Source of the DNA: an uncultured Butyricicoccus sp.
Lineage (GTDB): Bacteria; Bacillota; Clostridia; Oscillospirales; Butyricicoccaceae
Reading direction: 5' to 3'
Assembly: GCA_900555465.1 (NCBI GenBank)
Contig: USLE01000001.1
Coordinates: 1-22,394, forward strand
DNA length: 22,394 nt
Below, piece by piece: positions 16,875-22,394 of this stretch (position 1 is its first letter; each line of letters opens with the position of its first letter). A model generated the notes under the pieces. It was given only the letters and a program-made list of their open reading frames with translations, did not search any database and was not told the DNA's origin. The translations under genes and the position numbers were made by a program.

Positions 16875-16923
16875 ATACCGTATTTGTATCTTTATCAAGC
16901 GCTTTATCGCAGGTGAGGGATCC

Positions 16924-17619
16924 ATGAACGAAATTACGCGGAAAGAACGGAAGTTCCTGATCACGTCGGAGCAAATGTACCGCGATACCCATGTGCTGTC
17001 GCAGGTTCTGCGGGAGGACCCGCATAACCGCGGGGATGGATATATGATCCGGTCGCTTTATTTTGATACGCTCGATGACCGGGACTTCCATGAAAAAGAG
17101 GACGGTATCGAGCTGCGCCGTAAACTGCGGCTGCGCTGCTATGCCCCGGACGCGGATTTCGCCGTGCTGGAAATGAAGCAGAAGCAGGGGGATTCGCAGC
17201 GCAAGCGTTCGCTCCGCATGGCCCGCGCAGACGCGCAGCGGCTTATCCAAGGCGACTACAGTGTCCTGCTGCGCTATGCCGAACCGTTTGCTGCGGAGTG
17301 CTTCGGCATGCTGCATATGTATGCGTACCGGCCGAAGTCGGTGGTGGAATACCGGAGAAAGGCCTATGTCGCCAAAGAAAACAAAATACGAATCACCTAT
17401 GACCACCATATCATCGGCACAGAAAGCTGTTTTGACATTTTCTCGCGGGATCTGCTGCAAAACCCGCTGCTCTATCCCAGTCTGGTGGTCGTAGAAGTAA
17501 AATACAACGGATTTCTGCTCAGCTATATCAAGGATATGATGGAGCGGTGCAACGCCAGCGAGCTGTCGGTTGGCAAATACAGCCTGTCCCGGGCTTTGAG
17601 CAAGCATTATCAGTTCTGA
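16924..17619 (+). CDS. VTC-type polyphosphate polymerase domain protein
   Basis: The 231-residue protein consists only of a VTC/CYTH-like beta-barrel tunnel. Visible strands with the basic and acidic residues lining the tunnel are RKERKFLI, YMIRSLYFDT, ELRRKLRLRCY, AVLEMKQKQ, SVVEYRRKAYV, IRITYDHHI and VVVEVKYNGFL. The VTC catalytic domain of yeast Vtc4 makes polyphosphate from ATP; bacterial stand-alone members commonly sit beside DUF4956 and CotH genes and their product is not firmly established. Here it is separated from those two by the glycosyltransferase and regulatory genes but stays on the same strand. It has its own promoter candidate and a GTGAGGG ribosome binding site. A role in polyphosphate or phosphopolymer formation linked to the envelope glycan is inference. 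The family call is strong. Confidence 0.88.
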   Translation: MNEITRKERKFLITSEQMYRDTHVLSQVLREDPHNRGDGYMIRSLYFDTLDDRDFHEKEDGIELRRKLRLRCYAPDADFAVLEMKQKQGDSQRKRSLRMARADAQRLIQGDYSVLLRYAEPFAAECFGMLHMYAYRPKSVVEYRRKAYVAKENKIRITYDHHIIGTESCFDIFSRDLLQNPLLYPSLVVVEVKYNGFLLSYIKDMMERCNASELSVGKYSLSRALSKHYQF

Positions 17620-17676
17620 AAGCCCGCGCCGCAGAGCCGAACCAAGAGCAGAAAAATAGGAGAAGGAAAGTGGCCT

Positions 17677-19053
17677 ATGAATGAGAAATATGTTTTTTTC
17701 AAAGACCAAAGCTCAAAATGGTATATACTCGGCAGCCTGATTGCAATTGAGATCCTGGTATCTGTATCCTATATTGGCTATATCCATATCGAGCCTATCT
17801 CCATCACCCTAGCCTATATCCCCATCCTGATCACAGGTGTCCTGATGGGGCCTGCCGAATCTACCATAGTGGGCACGGTGTTCGGCTCAATCAGCCTATG
17901 GAAAGCCTCAGCCGGCTATGTGATGGCAGGCGACCGGATCTTTTCCCCATTCATGAGCGGAAGCCCCATCAAAAGCATCCTGCTCAGCGTAGGGACCCGG
18001 GCGCTGTTTGGCTTCCTTGCCGGACTGCTGTATGATCTGGCGAAAAAACGCAGCCATCATCCAGACTTCTGGATCGGTGTTATCTCCTTTTTCGGGAAAT
18101 CGCTGCATTCCCTGCTGGTATATGGCGGCATGACACTGCTGTTCCCCGAAATGGAATATGGCATCACGCACACGTTCCGGGACTTTTATACTTTCAGCAA
18201 CCTGATCACGATTACAGGAACGACCGTTGCCATGCTGCTACTCCGCCGCGCCCTGTGCTCTCGTCCATATAAGCGGTTCGAGCAGCGCATGCACATGTAC
18301 AAAAACCTCCGTTCAGCAGATTCCTCCTTGAACCGCCCCCTGATGATTTCCATCATGATTGAGTTCTGCCTCACATGTGCGGTCACCGTCTATTTCGTCA
18401 GAAGGACCCAGTACATGCTGGAGCAAAACGGGGTCGCCGTATCGGCTGAAATCCTATCCGATCTGGTCCTGCTGCAGGCACAGTTTTTGCTCGGTATTCT
18501 GGCGCTAATGTTCCTGCTGATGGTATTTCAGGTGTTCAACCGCAGATATGCGACCTGCGGGGAATATGAAGCGCGTCTGGATACGCTTACCGGTGTATGG
18601 AACCGGAAAAGCTTTTTCCAGCAGGGTGAGCAGCTCATCGCCACCATGTTGCAGCAGGACGCCTGGCAGGGCTACTTTATCATGCTCGACATCGACTGGT
18701 TCAAGCGGATCAACGACGAGTTCGGACATCCCGAGGGTGACCGGGTGCTGCACGATCTTGCCAAATGCCTGCGGGATATTTTCTCCCCCATCGGTTTGAT
18801 CGGCCGGCTGGGCGGCGATGAGTTTGCGATCCTGATCGATCAGCCGATCGAGCGAGATAAGCTGGAAAACGAGCTGCGCAGCTTTGCTGAGCGGATCGAC
18901 AAGCTCAACAGCCCGGCTTCCAGCCTGTCCTGCAGTATTGGCGTGTTTGTGATCACCGGCCCGTCATCCATCGATGACCTTTACAAGAAAGCAGACCTGC
19001 TGCTCTATCAGGCGAAGCAGCAGGGCCGCAACCGCTACATATTCGGTGAATAA
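17677..19053 (+). CDS. Diguanylate cyclase with ECF S-component-like membrane sensor
   Basis: The protein has 458 residues. The N-terminal 195 residues contain about five to six membrane helices with the sequence style of energy-coupling-factor S components, the vitamin-binding subunits of ECF transporters (SITLAYIPILITGVLMGP, IVGTVFGSISLWKAS). Two more helices (about 225-245 and 268-287) lead into a complete GGDEF domain at about 300-455 with IDWFKRINDEFGH and GGDEF at 379-383. The enzyme should be active, and no RxxD inhibitory site precedes the motif. A cyclase controlled by binding of a vitamin-like ligand in the membrane is the natural hypothesis, though unproven. It follows the VTC gene by 57 bases, probably in one transcript, and ends in a terminator overlapping its stop codon. 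Confidence 0.88.
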   Translation: MNEKYVFFKDQSSKWYILGSLIAIEILVSVSYIGYIHIEPISITLAYIPILITGVLMGPAESTIVGTVFGSISLWKASAGYVMAGDRIFSPFMSGSPIKSILLSVGTRALFGFLAGLLYDLAKKRSHHPDFWIGVISFFGKSLHSLLVYGGMTLLFPEMEYGITHTFRDFYTFSNLITITGTTVAMLLLRRALCSRPYKRFEQRMHMYKNLRSADSSLNRPLMISIMIEFCLTCAVTVYFVRRTQYMLEQNGVAVSAEILSDLVLLQAQFLLGILALMFLLMVFQVFNRRYATCGEYEARLDTLTGVWNRKSFFQQGEQLIATMLQQDAWQGYFIMLDIDWFKRINDEFGHPEGDRVLHDLAKCLRDIFSPIGLIGRLGGDEFAILIDQPIERDKLENELRSFAERIDKLNSPASSLSCSIGVFVITGPSSIDDLYKKADLLLYQAKQQGRNRYIFGE

Positions 19054-19067
19054 CCGAACGTTTTTTT
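19042..19067 (+). terminator. Terminator overlapping the stop codon of the last GGDEF gene
   Basis: TTCGGT (19042-19047) pairs with ACCGAA (19053-19058) around GAATA, and CG then seven T follow. The stop codon TAA lies inside the hairpin, so terminating ribosomes could interfere with folding. Confidence 0.6.
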
Positions 19068-19100
19068 CATTCCGCCGGTATCAGCCTCCCTAAAATACGG

Positions 19101-19132
19101 AAAACCCGTACTCGTGAATGAGTACGGGTTTT
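19101..19132. terminator. Perfect bidirectional terminator hairpin
   Basis: A 13-bp perfect stem, AAAACCCGTACTC with GAGTACGGGTTTT, encloses GTGAAT. The A and T ends make it usable from both strands, chiefly as backup for the plus-strand cyclase operon. Confidence 0.88.
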
Positions 19133-19170
19133 CAATATCCACGCAGCGAGCCCCTGCCGCTCCCGAAACC

Positions 19171-19212
19171 AAAAAAAAACAAGGGATACCTGCGGGTATC
19201 CCTTGTTTTTTT
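19171..19212. terminator. Bidirectional terminator directly after tRNA-Val
   Basis: CAAGGGATACC (19180-19190) pairs with GGTATCCCTTG (19195-19205) around TGCG, with nine A on the left and seven T on the right. On the minus strand it starts right after the tRNA CCA end and supplies its terminator; on the plus strand it is the third terminator in a row. Confidence 0.92.
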
Positions 19213-19288
19213 GGTGGGGTTGGCGGGGCTCGAACCCACGACCTCTCGCGTGTGAGGCGAACGCTCTGACCAGCTGAGCTACAACCCC
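19212..19288 (-). tRNA. tRNA-Val(CAC)
   Basis: The 77-nt minus-strand cloverleaf folds completely: acceptor GGGGTTG/CAACCCC, D arm GCTC...GAGC, anticodon stem TTCGC/GCGAG with loop CTCACAC, and T arm GTGGG/CCCGC with TTCGAGC. The anticodon is CAC, reading GTG valine codons. The 3' CCA is encoded, with discriminator A. It has its own promoter and is followed at once by a strong terminator, so it is an independent single-tRNA unit. Confidence 0.95.
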
Positions 19289-19291
19289 GTT

Positions 19292-19329
19292 CGTCCGGTT
19301 TACCTTATTACTATACCAGAAACCGGACG
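19292..19329. repeat. 10-bp inverted repeat flanking the tRNA-Val -10 box
   Basis: CGTCCGGTTT (19292-19301) and AAACCGGACG (19320-19329) are exact inverted copies 18 bases apart, centred on the TATAGT hexamer. One arm overlaps the start of transcription and the other the spacer. It could be an operator, a cruciform-prone site or chance. Confidence 0.7.
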
Positions 19330-19338
19330 GATTTGCAA
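19310..19338 (-). promoter_or_regulatory. Promoter of tRNA-Val
   Basis: On the minus strand TTGCAA (19338-19333) and TATAGT (19315-19310) are separated by 17 bases, with a TGG extended -10. The start would fall near 19303, 15 bases before the mature tRNA. The -10 box is flanked by a perfect 10-bp inverted repeat. Confidence 0.88.
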
Positions 19339-19345
19339 GCCTTTT

Positions 19346-19477
19346 TTACTGCTTTGGGCCGCCCTTGTCCAGCCGGCCGAGCAGCGCCACGATCAGCGCG
19401 ATCACGATCAGAACTGTAAAAATACCGGCCATGCCCTGTGCCAGAAGCTGAAAGGCCATCTGTACCGATTCACTCAT
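19346..19477 (-). CDS. Minimal OadG-like small membrane subunit
   Basis: A 43-codon frame begins 18 bases after the OadB-type gene ends, with ATG at 19477 behind AGGAAAGGGG (an ATG two codons earlier at 19483 is too close to that site). The peptide has a short N-terminal MSESVQMAFQLLAQG, one membrane helix FTVLIVIALIVALLG, and a charged tail RLDKGGPKQ. Gamma subunits of Na+-pumping decarboxylases (OadG family) have this layout, with a longer hydrophilic tail (about 80 residues in total), and sit next to the beta subunit. It would anchor the alpha subunit to the membrane complex. Family assignment relies on topology plus position, because the sequence is too short for more. Confidence 0.72.
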   Translation of the reverse strand: MSESVQMAFQLLAQGMAGIFTVLIVIALIVALLGRLDKGGPKQ

Positions 19478-19495
19478 TTGCATGCGCCCCTTTCC

Positions 19496-20623
19496 TTACA
19501 TGAAGAACCCGAGGATGACGCCGCCGGCCACGACCGAGGCGATCTGTCCAGAAACGTTTGCTGCCACCGCGTGCATCAGCAGGTGGTTGGTGCGGTCGGC
19601 TTCCATGCCGAGCTTTTCGATCACGCGCGCGGACATCGGGAACGCCGAAATACCCGCTGCGCCGACCATCGGGTTGACCTTGTTCCGGCTGAACAGGTTG
19701 AGCAGCTTGGCAAACAGCACGCCGACGACCGAGTCGAGCACAAACGCGACAAGGCCAAGGCACAGGATGATCAGCGTATCCTTGGTCACGAACTGGTCCG
19801 CCCGCATGGAGAACGAGATCGTGATGCCGAGCAGCAGGGTGATCAGGTTGGCCAGCTCGTGCTGCGCGGTCTTGGACAGGCTCTCGAGCACGCCGCATTC
19901 GCGGATCAGGTTGCCGAACATCAGGAAACCGACCAGCGCGACCGACGAGGGCGCAACCAGACCCGCCACGATCGAAACCACGATCGGGAACAGGATGCGC
20001 GTGCGGCGGGACACGCCGCTCGCCGCGTAGGGCATCTTCATCGCGCGCTCTTTCCTGGTGGTCACCAGCTTGATCGCGAACGGCTGGATGATCGGCACAA
20101 GCGCCATATAGCTGTACGCCGCGACCGCGATCGCGCCGACGTACTTGGAGCCCAGCACCTGGGAGACCAGAATGGAGGTCGGGCCGTCCGCTGCGCCGAT
20201 GATGCCAATGGACGCCGCATCAATGATATCAAACCCGAGCGCTGCTGCCACGATGATGGTCAGGAAGATGCCCGCCTGCGCCGCCGCGCCGAACAGGAAC
20301 AGCTTGGGGTTCGCGAGCAGCGGGCCGAAATCGATCATCGCACCGATGCCGATGAACAGCAGCAGCGGGAACGCCTCGCTCGCCTCGATGCCGGCTTCAA
20401 ACAGCCATTGGATGATGCCGTTGGTCTCGCCGATGCCCTGTGTGATCTGGTCGATGACGCCGGACATCGGCAGGTTGACCAGGATCGCGCCGAAGCCCAT
20501 CGGCAGCAGCAGCGACGGTTCGTACTCCTTCTCGATCGCCAGCCAGATCAGCAGCCCGCCGACAAGGTACATCACCACCTGCTGCCAGGTGATGGACAGC
20601 AGGCCTTCGTATAGAAATTCCAC
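19496..20623 (-). CDS. oadB: Na+-translocating decarboxylase beta subunit (OadB/GcdB/MmdB family)
   Basis: 375 residues, starting at GTG seven bases after GAGGGGG. About eleven membrane segments carry the Na+-binding and channel motifs of the family: GFGAILVNLP, FIGIGAMIDFGPLLANP with its conserved Asp, ASIGIIGAADGPTSI, and the C-terminal PMVGAAGISAFPMSARV and HLLMHAVAANVSGQI. The subunit removes the carboxyl group from carboxybiotin as CO2 and exports Na+. Which substrate (oxaloacetate, glutaconyl-CoA or methylmalonyl-CoA) depends on the alpha subunit, absent here, so oadB is a family label. The biotin carrier is also not in the window. A small OadG-like gene follows. A riboswitch candidate and two hairpin terminators lie upstream, suggesting regulated expression. 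Confidence 0.93.
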   Translation of the reverse strand: MEFLYEGLLSITWQQVVMYLVGGLLIWLAIEKEYEPSLLLPMGFGAILVNLPMSGVIDQITQGIGETNGIIQWLFEAGIEASEAFPLLLFIGIGAMIDFGPLLANPKLFLFGAAAQAGIFLTIIVAAALGFDIIDAASIGIIGAADGPTSILVSQVLGSKYVGAIAVAAYSYMALVPIIQPFAIKLVTTRKERAMKMPYAASGVSRRTRILFPIVVSIVAGLVAPSSVALVGFLMFGNLIRECGVLESLSKTAQHELANLITLLLGITISFSMRADQFVTKDTLIILCLGLVAFVLDSVVGVLFAKLLNLFSRNKVNPMVGAAGISAFPMSARVIEKLGMEADRTNHLLMHAVAANVSGQIASVVAGGVILGFFM

Positions 20624-20684
20624 TCATATTCCCCCTCAGGAACCCAATTGATATCCGGAAAGCGCACTTTTGCGCAATCCCCAT

Positions 20685-20712
20685 AAAAAGCCCGGGTGTT
20701 CCGGGCCTTTTA
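20685..20712. terminator. Hairpin terminator upstream of the OadB gene
   Basis: GCCCGG (20690-20695) pairs with CCGGGC (20701-20706) around GTGTT, extended by A/T pairs past one bulged C, with A and T runs on both sides. Read on the minus strand it would end transcripts coming from the riboswitch about 60 bases before the OadB start, unless antiterminated. Confidence 0.75.
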
Positions 20713-20774
20713 TCCCTTGTTTCGCGCGCAGGGCGGTTGCTCTCCCGCCCGCGGCCGCATCCGCGGAGAATGAT

Positions 20775-20815
20775 AAAAACAGACCTGCGCCTCCCCTCCG
20801 GGAAACGCAGGTCTG
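20775..20815 (-). terminator. Riboswitch expression-platform terminator
   Basis: On the minus strand CAGACCTGCG (20815-20806) pairs with CGCAGGTCTG (20789-20780) and is followed by TTTTT. Its 5' arm contains the AGACC that belongs to the riboswitch aptamer's 3' end, so aptamer and terminator are mutually exclusive, as expected for a transcriptional ON switch. Confidence 0.8.
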
Positions 20816-20910
20816 GTCATTTCAGGCAACAGCCAGAGCGGGAGCCGACTCCCTCTCATGCTTGTTGACGATGCCACGCGGCGTGCCGCGCCGACTACTC
20901 CCCTTTGTTT
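20790..20910 (-). ncRNA. yybP-ykoY (manganese) riboswitch candidate
   Basis: The minus-strand leader carries the conserved AAAGGGGAGTAG at 20906-20895, a GC hairpin CGCGG/CCGCG, the ATCGTCAACA segment, and a long stem CAACA...TGTTG (20867-20827) capped by GGGAG-TCGG-CTCCC. It ends with CCAGACC, equivalent to the GCAAGACC of known members. This arrangement is that of the yybP-ykoY class, which binds Mn2+ and normally turns on Mn exporters or TerC/MntP-type proteins. Pairing of the outermost P1 helix is imperfect by eye. Promoter and terminator positions fit. The gene it controls is uncertain: the next is the OadB-type subunit. Confidence 0.7.
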
Positions 20911-20916
20911 AAGGAT

Positions 20917-20946
20917 ATCTTACCATCGGACACGCCGGGGTGTCAA
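20917..20946 (-). promoter_or_regulatory. Promoter of the riboswitch transcript
   Basis: On the minus strand a perfect TTGACA (20946-20941) and TAAGAT (20922-20917) are separated by 18 bases, with an extended TGG before the -10. Transcription would begin near 20910, directly before the AAACAAAGGGG that opens the riboswitch. Confidence 0.82.
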
Positions 20947-20986
20947 GCGGAAAACCCGCAAAGGTTCTGCCAAACATCCGCCGGGA

Positions 20987-22394
20987 TCAATAGCCATATG
21001 CGCCGTCTTCCAGCACCCAGCGGCCGTCTGCGCCGCGGTACAGAGTGAACGACCACCCATCTGCGTTCTCGCGCCATGCGTCCGCGCTAAACTGCGCGTC
21101 GCCCACGACCGTGATCACGTCGTCGATCGTCAGACCGTCCTGCTGCACGTTGTCCTGCAGCACGCCGTTCCGCAGAATGACTTGTGACTGGCTCCAGTCG
21201 GTCACCGTGTCATAGCGCAGATTTTCGACCGAAAAGCCATTCTCCGCCGCATAGTCCCGCACCGCCTGATAGGCGGCCTCGATCTCGTCCTCGGAAAAGC
21301 GCGCGCCGAAGATATCCGGATTTGCTGCCTTATGGCTCTCCCACAGTGAGCTGATGGATGCCTCTTGCGCCTCCATCAACCAGTCTACACCCTCCGGGTC
21401 GTCCTGCCAGCGCAGATCAAGCTCGTACAGGATGTTTTCGGTATACGCACCGTCCGACAGGGTCAGGTAATACGCCAGTTCTTCCGCTGGACAGCCGGAA
21501 AAGTCGTTATTATCCCTGCACATCATATAGGTGTACGGGTCATATTCCCAGCCCGAGCCGCCCGCGGTCTCCGCGTCCCACCGAATGGGCAGATAGATTG
21601 GCTGCGCTGCGTCGCCCAGCTGCACGGTCTTCATCACGAGGGTCACCTGACTGCCGTCCGCCCATGTATAGCGGAATATCTCTTCGCCCTGCTCCCCGTT
21701 CGTGCGTCGATTGTCCACTGTGCCGCCCGACAGGTCGAGCGTCCACTCCGCCGCCTGTATCGGATCGCGCAGGGCGGCAGGTCCTGCTTCCATCAGGGCG
21801 CGCACCTCATCTTCCTGCCACTGCGGCAGGGCAAGGCCGTTATCAAACCGCAGGAGGAACCGTTCAAGCGAATCCGTGGGCGTATTTTCGTCCATGATCC
21901 AATCCTGCCGGGTCAGATGATAGCCGCCCTCGTCGGAGGCTTCCAGTATCTCGACCGCACGGCAGTGCCGTCCCGCACCAGCCCGCAGATCAAATACGGC
22001 AGTCGCCGTATTGCCGTCCACCTCAACCGTGCAGTCCCAATAAAAGATTGCTCTGTCAGCACCGCCGATGGTATAGCGCGTATACCCTTCTGTGTCCGCC
22101 ATATCACAGAGCCATTCCTTCATGCGTGCCTGCCGCTGGGCTTCGTCCGGCTCATCAATCGTGATGGAGCTGCCGTCCATTGCCTGCGCGGCCTGGTACA
22201 TTTCGGTATAGGCCGCCGCGATTGCCTCGTCCTGCGGGTCATACTGCACGTCGGACGCAAACGTCAGATAGTACGTCAGCCCGTCCAGCTCGGCCAGTTT
22301 TTTGCAGGGCATTGGGAAATTCTCCTCCCAGTTCGCACCATTGTTTTCCTCCAGCACAACAGTAGAACCAACGCTCAGGCACATCACCGTACCG
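20987..22394 (-). CDS. Unrecognised, probably exported protein, C-terminal part
   Basis: The frame is open to the window edge, so the true start lies outside; at least 468 residues are seen. The first residues (GTVMCLSVGSTVVLEEN) look like the end of a membrane helix or signal peptide. The rest is acidic, soluble and rich in Trp and Tyr, with no Cys clusters or catalytic motif I recognise. A segment near YDPQDEAIAAAYTEMYQAAQAMDG is echoed by FSEDEIEAAYQAVRDYAAENGF, both starting helices after a DE(A/I) pattern, suggesting repeated alpha/beta modules that bind rather than catalyse. Proteins of this composition in clostridia often form the extracellular tail of M56/BlaR1-like or anti-sigma-type membrane proteins, but nothing here proves that. 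It ends about 40 bases before the riboswitch promoter. Confidence 0.7.
   Translation of the reverse strand, partial: GTVMCLSVGSTVVLEENNGANWEENFPMPCKKLAELDGLTYYLTFASDVQYDPQDEAIAAAYTEMYQAAQAMDGSSITIDEPDEAQRQARMKEWLCDMADTEGYTRYTIGGADRAIFYWDCTVEVDGNTATAVFDLRAGAGRHCRAVEILEASDEGGYHLTRQDWIMDENTPTDSLERFLLRFDNGLALPQWQEDEVRALMEAGPAALRDPIQAAEWTLDLSGGTVDNRRTNGEQGEEIFRYTWADGSQVTLVMKTVQLGDAAQPIYLPIRWDAETAGGSGWEYDPYTYMMCRDNNDFSGCPAEELAYYLTLSDGAYTENILYELDLRWQDDPEGVDWLMEAQEASISSLWESHKAANPDIFGARFSEDEIEAAYQAVRDYAAENGFSVENLRYDTVTDWSQSQVILRNGVLQDNVQQDGLTIDDVITVVGDAQFSADAWRENADGWSFTLYRGADGRWVLEDGAYGY

Noticed and set aside
20940..20986. Terminator for the unrecognised minus-strand protein
   Set aside because: Only a 4-bp AACC/GGTT stem precedes TTTT, too weak to report as a feature.

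Overview
The window looks like a chromosomal segment of a gut-type Firmicute of class Clostridia, probably an Oscillospirales-like relative. It is moderately GC-rich, has purine-rich AGGAGG-type ribosome binding sites, uses TTG and GTG starts, and carries a membrane-sensor c-di-GMP gene set and a Na+-pumping decarboxylase subunit typical of that group. The organism assignment is inference; the genus cannot be named from the sequence.

Left edge (1-1840): a LytTR response regulator and the N-terminal membrane half of its partner sensor kinase lie on the minus strand. The kinase frame seems to be interrupted at about position 69/70 by tandem GAAAACAACC-type repeats resembling the end of an IS21-family element. 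A 410-base divergent intergenic region follows. It holds two AATTCTGC direct repeats 21 bp apart, a spacing typical of LytTR operators, in front of a diguanylate cyclase gene.

Centre (1841-19053, all plus strand): the main subject is a cyclic-di-GMP/cell-surface glycopolymer locus. It contains a membrane GGDEF cyclase with its own terminator and then a 280-nt structured leader behind a good extended -10 promoter. A tight run of seven genes follows: DUF4956 membrane protein, CotH-family kinase, membrane-anchored glycoside-hydrolase-like protein with a CBM9-like domain, HEAT-repeat membrane protein, processive family 2 glycosyltransferase, DivIVA-like coiled-coil protein, and an EAL phosphodiesterase with a half-size solute-binding domain. 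Next come a chimeric half-GGDEF/CheR-tail/PAS protein, a dCache-like GGDEF-EAL phosphodiesterase, a VTC-type polyphosphate polymerase domain protein, and a GGDEF cyclase whose sensor resembles an ECF-transporter S component. Two proteins have intact GGDEF motifs and two have intact EAL catalytic sets. This suggests local make-and-break control of c-di-GMP around the polymer synthase. The DUF4956/CotH/VTC trio suggests a phosphate- or polyphosphate-linked modification step, which is inference.

Right edge (19054-22394, minus strand genes): three consecutive hairpin terminators separate the plus-strand locus from a tRNA-Val(CAC) gene with its own promoter. Beyond it are a tiny 43-codon OadG-like membrane protein, an OadB-type Na+-translocating decarboxylase beta subunit, a well-formed yybP-ykoY (Mn2+) riboswitch candidate with promoter and terminator, and the C-terminal 469 codons of an unrecognised, probably exported protein cut by the window edge.
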